From NCBI GenBank assembly GCA_023417285.1, contig JAEZFR010000392.1, forward strand, positions 1 through 5,894: a stretch of DNA of 5,894 bases, given 5' to 3'. Both the position numbers and the translations under genes were made by a program. Every line of letters starts with the position of its first letter. The first letter of the stretch is position 1. The notes beneath the pieces were generated by a model that was not told the origin of the DNA, ran no database searches, and saw nothing but the letters and a program-made list of their open reading frames with translations. Positions 1 through 5,894 of the stretch are shown here, in pieces. This DNA comes from Bacillota bacterium. GTDB lineage: Bacteria; Bacillota; Clostridia; Acetivibrionales; DSM-1351.

Positions 1-599
1 GTGTAACTGATAGAACAAGACGACAGCTGCATGGGCTTGAGGGCGGAATCGCATGGGAGGAATCTCTGTGTACTGAGTGCGGTATGTGCATTAGTAGCTG
101 CAACCATAAAGCAAATAGTTTTAATAATGAGGGTAAATATCAGGTTTTTTTCCATCACTGTACTTACTGTCATCATTGCGTTAAGGTATGTCCTACCGGT
201 GCAATCACAAAAACATCCGATAAGTATGAAGACTTCCAGACTGGTATGGCGATATGCACAGAAGAGGTTTTAAAAACGTTTGAGCCAGGTCACGTTTTTT
301 ATATTAATTTTCTAACGAATATAACTGCGCTGTGCGACTGTTGGGGACTAACTACACCTTCTCTTGTGCCTGACATTGGAATAATGGCTTCAACTGATAT
401 TGTCTCCATAGAGAGAGCTTGCATTGACGCAATAAAGGTTGAAAATCTTATCCGTGATGGTATTCCACAAGGCTACGAGCTTGGTGAAGAGGGCCACCTT
501 TTCCAAAGACTGCACGGAAAAAATCCCTTTATACAGTTAAATGAGCTTGAAAAAAGAGGATTAGGAACTCAACAATATAACATTAGAGAAATAAAATAG
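1..599 (+). CDS. DUF362 family protein with two [4Fe-4S] ferredoxin motifs (C-terminal part; 5' end outside window)
   Basis: The reading frame is open from the first full codon at position 3 to the TAG at 597-599, giving 198 codons, so the N-terminus lies upstream of the window. The internal ATG at 84 is not the start: it falls inside the first cysteine cluster. Numbering from position 3, two ferredoxin-type motifs are visible: C23, C26, C29, C33 and C53, C56, C59, C63, the last followed by Pro. Each fits CX2CX2CX3C and could hold a [4Fe-4S] cluster. After them comes a segment typical of DUF362 proteins: INFLTNIT, a Cys-Asp-Cys (111-113), then VPDIGIMASTDIVSIERA. Full family members are about 350-400 residues, so roughly half is missing. 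The function of DUF362 proteins is not settled; a cytoplasmic iron-sulfur redox role is inference from the cluster motifs. The first motif lacks the usual Pro after its fourth Cys (Asn instead). Family assignment is confident, function is not. Confidence 0.85.
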   Translation, partial: VTDRTRRQLHGLEGGIAWEESLCTECGMCISSCNHKANSFNNEGKYQVFFHHCTYCHHCVKVCPTGAITKTSDKYEDFQTGMAICTEEVLKTFEPGHVFYINFLTNITALCDCWGLTTPSLVPDIGIMASTDIVSIERACIDAIKVENLIRDGIPQGYELGEEGHLFQRLHGKNPFIQLNELEKRGLGTQQYNIREIK

Positions 600-627
600 G
601 ATTTATAAATTCAATGTCAAATAGATA

Positions 628-672
628 GCCTCCTTAATATACTATAACTAACTATATTAAGGAGGCATTTTT
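628..672 (+). promoter_or_regulatory. Perfect 14-bp hairpin sequestering the superoxide dismutase Shine-Dalgarno
   Basis: GCCTCCTTAATATA at 628-641 is exactly the reverse complement of TATATTAAGGAGGC at 653-666, with an 11-nt loop at 642-652. The right arm contains AAGGAGG (659-665), the ribosome binding site of the gene starting at 673, with a 7-nt spacer to the ATG. The left arm therefore carries CCTCCTT, the same bases as the anti-Shine-Dalgarno of 16S rRNA. In an mRNA that includes both arms the site would be fully paired. This is seen directly; that it represses translation is inference. A protein-binding operator at the DNA level is an alternative reading. Confidence 0.6.
628..672 (+). 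terminator. Possible Rho-independent terminator of the DUF362 gene
   Basis: The same hairpin begins 28 nt after the DUF362 stop codon. Its base is GC-rich (GCCTCC paired with GGAGGC) and is followed by A and five T residues (668-672), which is the layout of an intrinsic terminator. The T run is short and ends at the ATG of the next gene. The upper stem is all A/T apart from the loop-side pairs. It may terminate partially or not at all. It is the only plausible terminator between the first and second genes. Confidence 0.45.
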
Positions 673-1284
673 ATGATGATTTATAAGTATGAGCTACCAC
701 CTCTACCTTATCCCTATGATGCAAACGAACCCTACATTGATGAAGAAACTATGAGAATTCATCACGACAAGCACTTTAAAACCTACGTAGACAATCTCAA
801 TAAAGCACTTGAACCTTACACCTCTTACCATAACATACCTTTAGAAATACTTCTAAGAAGACCCAATATCATACCGGATAATATACGAACTGCTGTTATA
901 AATAATGGTGGGGGAGTATACAACCATGATTTATACTTTAATACAATTGGACCTGCAGGAGGGATTGAAAAACCTCAAGGCTCACTCCGTAATGCTATTG
1001 AGAGGAGTTTTGGTTCCTTTGAGGTATTTAAAGATAAATTCACACAGAACGCGAAGAATGTTTTTGGCTCTGGCTGGACCTTTCTAGTTATAAATCCACA
1101 TAATCAACTTATGATAGTAAATACAGCAAATCAAGATACACCACTTCCTTGGGGAAACAAACCAATTTTGGCGTTTGATGTATGGGAGCATGCCTATTAT
1201 CTCAAGTATCAGAATCGAAGAGCAGAATATCTAGAAAACTTATGGAAGCTTGTAAATTGGGAGGCAGTTGAAAAACGGTTATAG
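673..1284 (+). CDS. sodA: Superoxide dismutase, Fe/Mn family (manganese-type residues)
   Basis: A complete 203-residue protein, normal length for the family, with no signal peptide and so probably cytoplasmic. It converts superoxide to hydrogen peroxide and oxygen. The four metal ligands are visible: H30 (in IHHDKH), H85 (in NHDLYF), D169 and H173 (in DVWEHAYY). The gateway residues H34 and Y38 are also present. Gly80-Gly81 in the N-terminal half together with Gln154-Asp155 (TANQDTP) follow the manganese pattern; iron enzymes usually carry the active-site Gln in the N-terminal half. Cambialistic use of Fe cannot be excluded. Phe89 stands where many members have Trp (NHSLFW). Two ATGs are in tandem (673 and 676); 673 lies 7 nt after AAGGAGG and is preferred. 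That ribosome binding site is buried in the 628-666 hairpin. The gene fits oxygen tolerance in an anaerobe. There is no clear link to the two-component genes downstream, though only 46 bp separate them. Confidence 0.93.
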   Translation: MMIYKYELPPLPYPYDANEPYIDEETMRIHHDKHFKTYVDNLNKALEPYTSYHNIPLEILLRRPNIIPDNIRTAVINNGGGVYNHDLYFNTIGPAGGIEKPQGSLRNAIERSFGSFEVFKDKFTQNAKNVFGSGWTFLVINPHNQLMIVNTANQDTPLPWGNKPILAFDVWEHAYYLKYQNRRAEYLENLWKLVNWEAVEKRL

Positions 1285-1301
1285 CAATAGTAGAATAGAA
1301 A

Positions 1302-1307
1302 TATAAT
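1302..1307 (+). promoter_or_regulatory. Possible -10 element upstream of the response regulator gene
   Basis: TATAAT at 1302-1307 matches the sigma-A -10 consensus exactly, but no good -35 lies 16-18 bp upstream (TTATAG at 1279-1284 is poor). Transcription from here would start close to 1313 and leave a leader of about 18 nt, which includes a weak GGGAG ribosome binding site at 1316-1320. In such AT-rich DNA a chance match is quite possible. The alternative is read-through from the dismutase gene, since no terminator-like hairpin is visible between 1285 and 1330. Confidence 0.3.
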
Positions 1308-1330
1308 ACGTTAATGGGAGAAAAAGTTAA

Positions 1331-2899
1331 ATGATTCGCATGCTTATAGTGGACGATGAACTTATAATAAGGCGTGGTTTAATGTCTATACCCTGGGAGA
1401 ACTTTGAAATTGAGGTCGTGGGTGATACCTCTAGTGGAGAGAGCGCCTTAGAACTTGCAAAAGAGGTGCAGCCAGACATTTTATTGACTGATATAAGAAT
1501 GCCGGGTATGGACGGATTGCAACTAATAAAGGCTATGAAAGAACAATTTCCTTACATAAAATCTATATTGCTTTCTGGGTATCAGGACTTTAATTATGCT
1601 CGGACTGCATTGTGCCTTGGTGCTACGGCATATGTTTTAAAGCCATCCGACCCGGATGAAATAATTGATGCTGTTATCAGGGCACGTGATGCTGTGCTGG
1701 CAGAAGCCAAAGAAAGAAATACTATAGCACAAGCCGAAAAAGTTAAGTTTCTTAGAGAGCTTCTTTATGGAAGATTTACAGATGCACCTACCGTTTTAGA
1801 AAAATGTAAGCAATATAATTGTATTATGGGCAATTATGCAATAATGCTTTTAGAGTACCATAAGACCTGTAATTCATCCAATAATCATGCGGTACAGATT
1901 GAGGATGAAATAAGCCGAGTGACTATGGGATTAGGTATTGCTTGCTATTTAATTCATGCAGATTTTAAAACCTTGTGTCTAGTAGTTGAGTTACCAGACA
2001 GAGCATGTGATTACAAAGAACGGATGTTGTCCTTGGCAATACAATTAAGAGATGAGATTTTTGGGAGTATGAATTCCTATATCAGTATTGGAATAAGTCA
2101 GACAAGCAATCAAGCTTTTAATATGAACATGTTGTTTAATCAGGCCCATAACTGTCTTAAGCTAAAGTTTTCATTGGGGAAGGGCGCTATTATACATGTA
2201 GAAGATCTCAAGGTAAGTATTGATATAAAATCGTCAAAAAACCTTATCAGTCTTGAAGATATTATACAAAATTTTAAAAGGGGTAATTATCGAGAAACTG
2301 AGCTAATGACTAGAGAGCTTTTGTTTTATATGGCAAATGAGCAAAGGGAAAAAGAGGAAATCATTAAAAGTATATGTTTTAATCTGCTTGTTTCTTGTGC
2401 TCGCATAATTAGTGAAGAGATAGATGAGACAGCATTATACGATATGCTAGCAAATTGTACTGACATAATGGAGCTAGAGGAGTGTATTGTCAGTACCTTG
2501 CTGAATTATATGGAACAGCACACAGCGAGAATACCGGCAACAAGAAATAAAATTATTCAAGATATACTCGAGTACATAGATAAAAACTACATGAATGATA
2601 TATCGCTCATTTCTATCGCTGAATATGTACATATGAACCATATTTACATTAGTAGGCTTATAAAAAGAGAGACTGGAAGTACATTTTTGGATATTCTCAC
2701 AAAGCTACGAATGGATAAGGCTTGTGAGTTACTTGAAAATCCAGAATACAAGACTTATGAAGTATCCCGCCTGATTGGTATAGAAGATTCCGGCTACTTT
2801 AGCCAACTATTTAGAAAAAACTTTGGAATAACCCCATCAGAGTACAGAGAAAAAATATACGGGAAAAGAGCAGATGTTCCATATGAAAACAATATTTAA
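1331..2899 (+). CDS. YesN-like response regulator with AraC-type DNA-binding domain
   Basis: A 522-residue cytoplasmic transcription regulator. The receiver domain spans about residues 2-120: acidic pocket D8/D9, phosphoacceptor D54 in LLTDIRMPGMDG, S82 in LLSGYQD, and K104 in the KPSDPDE turn, so all key phosphorelay residues are intact. The C-terminal AraC/XylS domain spans about 408-510, with a first helix-turn-helix near 425-446 and a second near 475-497, ending in the family signature GYFSQLFRKNFGITPSEYR. The middle, about 120-400, has no domain I can firmly name; SIGIS at 252-256 followed by a stretch ending KGAIIHVEDL resembles the degenerate GGDEF-like segment seen in some YesN-type regulators. 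The ATG at 1331 follows a modest GGGAG about 10 nt upstream. The 3' end overlaps the kinase gene, so the two are co-transcribed and probably translationally coupled. The likely target is the solute-binding protein and transporter genes downstream, as usual for this family. The pairing is certain, the target is inferred. Confidence 0.93.
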   Translation: MIRMLIVDDELIIRRGLMSIPWENFEIEVVGDTSSGESALELAKEVQPDILLTDIRMPGMDGLQLIKAMKEQFPYIKSILLSGYQDFNYARTALCLGATAYVLKPSDPDEIIDAVIRARDAVLAEAKERNTIAQAEKVKFLRELLYGRFTDAPTVLEKCKQYNCIMGNYAIMLLEYHKTCNSSNNHAVQIEDEISRVTMGLGIACYLIHADFKTLCLVVELPDRACDYKERMLSLAIQLRDEIFGSMNSYISIGISQTSNQAFNMNMLFNQAHNCLKLKFSLGKGAIIHVEDLKVSIDIKSSKNLISLEDIIQNFKRGNYRETELMTRELLFYMANEQREKEEIIKSICFNLLVSCARIISEEIDETALYDMLANCTDIMELEECIVSTLLNYMEQHTARIPATRNKIIQDILEYIDKNYMNDISLISIAEYVHMNHIYISRLIKRETGSTFLDILTKLRMDKACELLENPEYKTYEVSRLIGIEDSGYFSQLFRKNFGITPSEYREKIYGKRADVPYENNI

Positions 2900-4631
2900 G
2901 GATTTACCTATCAAGAAAAAACTATTTTTATCATTTTTATTATTAATTATTGTCCCAGTGGTACTCATAGGGATATTTACGTTTATGAGGTCCAGTGAAT
3001 TGGTTAAAAACAAAACTCAGCAATATTCTAAAAGTGTCTTGTATGATACCGCTAATAATATTGAAAACAAGTTAAGGTCCATTGAACAAATCTCGTTTCA
3101 AGTTATATCAAACTCGGTAATTCAGAATGCGTTATATAAGGCAAACGGTGAGCTGGATAATGAATTTGATACCATTAACACTCAAAAAATGATAGAGTAT
3201 CAACTCAAGAGTCTTATAAATTCGAATTTTGACATTGCCGCAATTGAGGTGCTCTCTAAATCAGGTATGACAGTTTATGTAAATCCTGGATCAGTTACAA
3301 TGGACGTTTCTGATGAGGACAGGCTTATATTACAAAGCGGAAATGGGAGTGTTTTCTGGTTCGATACCAATCCACAAAACAAAACACTCATGATGGGAAG
3401 AACTATTAATAGTATAAGCAATATGGAAAGTCTAGGATTTGTACTGATTTATCTGAGGGAGAGTAGTATATACAGTATAATAAACAATGCTGACCTAGTT
3501 GAAAACTCGGAATATATGATAATAAATGACCGTGGGGAAATCATATCATATCAGGATAAAAATCAAATAGGCAAGCAAAATGACTTTTCTACCTCGTTTT
3601 TAAATGACACCACCATAAAAAACACATTTCACACAATAACTGCAAATGAGAAAAGGTATTATACCATATCAAAAGATATAGGAGGGACTCCGTGGAGGTT
3701 AGCTAGCTTTATACAGTCAGTTGAGTATGAAAAGGATATTATTCTTCTAAGAGGATGGATAATAATTATATGCGCCTCTTGCTGCTTACTATCCCTTGTC
3801 TTTTCTATTCTATTATCCAAAACGATATCAAGACCTGTAATTGACCTCTCTAAGATGATGGTTAAGGTGGGGGAGGGAGATTTTGAGGTGTCTAGTACGT
3901 ATGAATCCAAAGATGAAATCGGCATACTGAGTAAGCAATTTAACAAGATGGTTAATAGAGTTCAACAGTTAATAGAGGAGGTATATAAGGAACAGCTGCT
4001 AAAGCAAAAGACTGAGTTGAAGTTCCTCAGAATGCAGATCAATCCTCACTTCCTATATAATACTTTAGAATCAATTAATTGGCTTGCTAGAATGAAAGGA
4101 GTACCGGAGGTGGGTAAAATGATAAAGGCACTAGGGGACTTGATGAGAGCAAGTATTAGCGGTGATGATCTCGTATCAATAGAAGAGGAAATAAAGAATA
4201 TTAATAATTACCTTATGATTCAAAAGCTAAGATATGGTGAAAAAGTAAAAACAGAAATTAATATAAAACAGGACGTTGCGGCATTTATTATTCCAAAGCT
4301 TACACTGCAGCCTATTGTTGAAAATGCCATAGTACATGGAATAGAAGCTAAAGAAGGTAATGGTAATATTATTATTTGTGCTGATAGGCTAGATGGCAAG
4401 GTAGTAATCAGTGTTAAGGACGACGGAGTTGGCATGGAGTCAGACTTGGCAGAGACTATATTAGAGCAGGATTTTGAAGGAGACAAAGGCGACGCTACTC
4501 ATATAGGGCTAAAAAATGTGGATAGACGGATCAAGATGTACTATGGAAAGCAGTATGGCCTAAATATATTTAGTGCTCCTGGAGAGGGAACAACTATACA
4601 GATACTTTTCCCTGATACAAAAATAAGTTAA
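2874..4631 (+). CDS. YesM-like membrane sensor histidine kinase (HAMP, HisKA_7TM-independent His_kinase/HATPase type)
   Basis: A 585-residue inner-membrane kinase, the expected partner of the preceding regulator. Order of parts: a short basic N-terminus, TM1 at about 17-37, an extracytoplasmic sensor region at about 39-290 (probably a dCache-like fold, as in relatives), TM2 at about 295-315, HAMP at about 316-370 (SRPVIDLSKMM through DEIGILSKQFNKM), a short coiled linker, then the His_kinase domain with phosphoacceptor H392 in QINPHFLYNTL. The ATP-binding domain shows N484 in PIVENAIVHG, a DDGVGM box at 516-521 and HIGLKNV at 543-549. All catalytic motifs look intact. Two starts are possible: ATG 2874, overlapping the regulator gene by 26 nt, with GGGA 9 nt upstream; or ATG 2883 (residue 4), with AAGAG 12 nt upstream. 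I keep the longer one but cannot decide. The ligand is unknown; by family and by the adjacent binding protein it is likely a sugar or oligosaccharide. Confidence 0.93.
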   Translation: MFHMKTIFKDLPIKKKLFLSFLLLIIVPVVLIGIFTFMRSSELVKNKTQQYSKSVLYDTANNIENKLRSIEQISFQVISNSVIQNALYKANGELDNEFDTINTQKMIEYQLKSLINSNFDIAAIEVLSKSGMTVYVNPGSVTMDVSDEDRLILQSGNGSVFWFDTNPQNKTLMMGRTINSISNMESLGFVLIYLRESSIYSIINNADLVENSEYMIINDRGEIISYQDKNQIGKQNDFSTSFLNDTTIKNTFHTITANEKRYYTISKDIGGTPWRLASFIQSVEYEKDIILLRGWIIIICASCCLLSLVFSILLSKTISRPVIDLSKMMVKVGEGDFEVSSTYESKDEIGILSKQFNKMVNRVQQLIEEVYKEQLLKQKTELKFLRMQINPHFLYNTLESINWLARMKGVPEVGKMIKALGDLMRASISGDDLVSIEEEIKNINNYLMIQKLRYGEKVKTEINIKQDVAAFIIPKLTLQPIVENAIVHGIEAKEGNGNIIICADRLDGKVVISVKDDGVGMESDLAETILEQDFEGDKGDATHIGLKNVDRRIKMYYGKQYGLNIFSAPGEGTTIQILFPDTKIS

Positions 4632-4734
4632 TTTTTTAAAATATATAGTTTATTTTCTCTACTGTGGAAGTAAAACTAAAAAAATATAATTAAAGCATAA
4701 ACTTTTCAAATATAAAAAAGGGGGAAAATTATCA
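4632..4734 (+). promoter_or_regulatory. AT-rich intergenic region with candidate promoter of the solute-binding protein gene
   Basis: This 103-bp spacer is almost entirely A/T. It contains TATAAT at 4685-4690, a perfect -10 match, but I find no recognisable -35 at 16-18 bp upstream (sequence around 4661-4668 is ACTGTGGA). A start near 4697 would give a leader of about 38 nt carrying the ribosome binding site AAGGGGG (4718-4724), 10 nt before the ATG at 4735. A good -10 with a poor -35 is what an activator-dependent promoter looks like and would suit control by the neighbouring AraC-type regulator; this is inference. No GC-rich terminator stem follows the kinase stop codon, so read-through is also possible. 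Confidence 0.4.
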
Positions 4735-5894
4735 ATGAAAAAGGTTATGGCATTAATAGTCTGCTTAAGTATGCTTCTGACAATGGGATTGGCAGGATGC
4801 GGCTCTTCAGATGATTCTTCAGCATCATCAGAAAGTAGTACAGTAGCTGCTGCTTCAAATTCAGAACCAGCACCAGCTTCAGAAACAAAACCTGCTGAAA
4901 AGGTAAATCTGAAAATATCGGCATGGGGTATTGAGACAGATCCTAACTCTGTAATAATTAAGGAAGCAGTTGATCTGTACAATAAAACTAACACTTTCAA
5001 TGCTACAGCTACTATTGAGTTTACCGAGCAGGAGCAATACAAGACTAAGTTAACTGCTTTGATGGCTGGTAATGAAGTACCAGATGTTTTCAATACATGG
5101 CCAGCTGGCTTCTTGAAGCCATTTGTAAAAGCAGGAAAGATATACAGCATCAGTGATGACTTAGATAAGGATGCTGAGTGGAAGGGTCGTTATGTAGGCG
5201 GTATGTTCGCACCATTGACATTTGATGGCAAGATCTATGGAACACCTACTACACAAACAGTTGTTTGTTTATTTTATAACACTGAAATATTCAACAAGCT
5301 TGGTATAAAAGCGCCTACTACATATGCAGAGCTAAAATCAGTATGTGATACGCTCAACAAGAACAACATTACTCCATTTGCACTTGGTAATAAGGCTCCA
5401 TGGGTTGGTGCAATGATGAGTGAGTTAATTGCTAACCGTATAGGCGGTAGTGATCCATTTAATAAGATTTATGACGGAACAGGAACATGGGAAGATCCTA
5501 GCTATATTGAAGCTGGTAAGATAATGGATGAGCTAGTTAAGATGAATGCATTCCCAAAGGGCTTTAATGCTTTGGATAATGACCCAGCACAGGAAATTTT
5601 CAAGCAGGGTAAAGCTGGAATGCTAGTAATGGGTAGCTGGGCTATACAACAGCTCACAAACGATCAGAGCCCACTAAAGGGTAAGGTAGACATAGCTCCA
5701 TTCCCAGCAATGGATAATGGAAAGGGCAGTGTTGATAACATGTTAGGTCAAGTTGACCAAAGCTTTGCTATTAGTGCAAACTCACAGCACAAGGAGGCAG
5801 CAGTTGGCTTCTTAAAGACAATGTCAGACCCTACTATTCAGGCTAAGCTTGGAGAAGCAGGAAACCTTATAGTTACTAATGCTCAGATTGATCC
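4735..5894 (+). CDS. Lipoprotein extracellular solute-binding protein of a carbohydrate ABC transporter (3' end outside window)
   Basis: The frame runs from ATG 4735 to the window end without a stop: 386 full codons plus 2 nt. The N-terminus is a lipoprotein signal: MKK, a hydrophobic stretch, then lipobox LAGC with the lipidated Cys at 22. Residues 23-55 form a Ser/Ala/Pro/Glu-rich tether of low complexity, as expected for a surface-anchored binding protein in a Gram-positive cell. The mature part starts with VNLKISAWG and has motifs typical of family 1 sugar-binding proteins: AGNEVPDVF (111-119), GKIYGTP (165-171), FYNTEIFNKLG (180-190) and GKAGMLVMGSW (292-302). Usual length is about 420-460 residues, so perhaps 40-80 are missing. 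The start is supported by AAGGGGG 10 nt upstream. The adjacent YesN/YesM pair suggests it is their target, or their sensory partner; permease genes would be expected next but are not in view. The exact sugar cannot be read from the sequence. Confidence 0.92.
   Translation, partial: MKKVMALIVCLSMLLTMGLAGCGSSDDSSASSESSTVAAASNSEPAPASETKPAEKVNLKISAWGIETDPNSVIIKEAVDLYNKTNTFNATATIEFTEQEQYKTKLTALMAGNEVPDVFNTWPAGFLKPFVKAGKIYSISDDLDKDAEWKGRYVGGMFAPLTFDGKIYGTPTTQTVVCLFYNTEIFNKLGIKAPTTYAELKSVCDTLNKNNITPFALGNKAPWVGAMMSELIANRIGGSDPFNKIYDGTGTWEDPSYIEAGKIMDELVKMNAFPKGFNALDNDPAQEIFKQGKAGMLVMGSWAIQQLTNDQSPLKGKVDIAPFPAMDNGKGSVDNMLGQVDQSFAISANSQHKEAAVGFLKTMSDPTIQAKLGEAGNLIVTNAQID

Noticed and set aside
84..599. 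The ATG at 84 as the start of a 171-residue protein
   Set aside because: The frame stays open to the window's left edge, and the residues before 84 contain three-quarter-spaced cysteines (C23, C26) that complete the first [4Fe-4S] motif, so the gene starts upstream.
628..666. The inverted repeat as a PerR- or Fur-type operator controlling the dismutase
   Set aside because: Its AT-rich inner part superficially resembles such boxes, but the spacing (14-bp arms with an 11-nt gap) does not fit a 7-1-7 type box, and the overlap with the ribosome binding site is better explained at the RNA level.
3659..4486. Two minus-strand open frames (3659-3946 and 4220-4486)
   Set aside because: Both lie wholly opposite conserved parts of the histidine kinase (TM2/HAMP and the ATP-binding domain) and have no recognisable features of their own.
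4632..4690. A terminator after the kinase gene
   Set aside because: The T-rich stretch at 4632-4637 and nearby A/T symmetry have no GC-containing stem before them; the TAGTTT/AAACTA pairing around 4646-4680 extends only six base pairs before mismatches.
4659..5150. A 163-codon open frame on the minus strand
   Set aside because: It lies opposite the start of the solute-binding protein gene, whose lipobox, tether and family motifs are clear. The minus-strand product resembles no family I know and its length follows from the codon use of the real gene.

Overview
The window reads like low-GC Bacillota, most likely an anaerobic or spore-forming member of class Clostridia. The DNA is AT-rich, ribosome binding sites are strong AGGAGG/GGGGG types, and a YesN/YesM-type two-component pair sits next to a lipoprotein sugar-binding protein. 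A DUF362 ferredoxin-like protein is also present. I cannot name the species from sequence alone. All five genes are on the + strand. Two are cut by the window: the first lacks its N-terminus and the last lacks its C-terminus.

Layout: (1) 1-599 is the C-terminal part of a DUF362-family protein with two [4Fe-4S] cluster motifs. (2) 600-672 is a 73-bp spacer dominated by a perfect 14-bp inverted repeat. Its right arm contains the Shine-Dalgarno of the next gene and is followed by a short T run. (3) 673-1284 is an Fe/Mn-family superoxide dismutase with manganese-type residues. (4) 1331-2899 and 2874-4631 overlap; they encode an AraC-type response regulator (YesN-like) and a membrane sensor histidine kinase (YesM-like). 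(5) 4735 to the window end encodes a lipoprotein extracellular solute-binding protein of a carbohydrate ABC transporter. No stretch longer than 300 bases lacks a gene.

The last three genes form a plausible functional unit. An extracytoplasmic sugar or oligosaccharide would be bound by the lipoprotein. The kinase would sense it directly or through the binding protein and phosphorylate the regulator, which would activate the transporter genes. The permeases are not in view and would be expected downstream. The first two genes concern redox chemistry and are probably a separate unit, although no convincing terminator separates the dismutase from the regulator.

I see no CRISPR array, mobile element, tRNA, rRNA or clearly new defence or metabolic system. 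The one structural signal not explained by ordinary genes is the hairpin at 628-666, which hides the dismutase ribosome binding site and could also terminate the upstream transcript.
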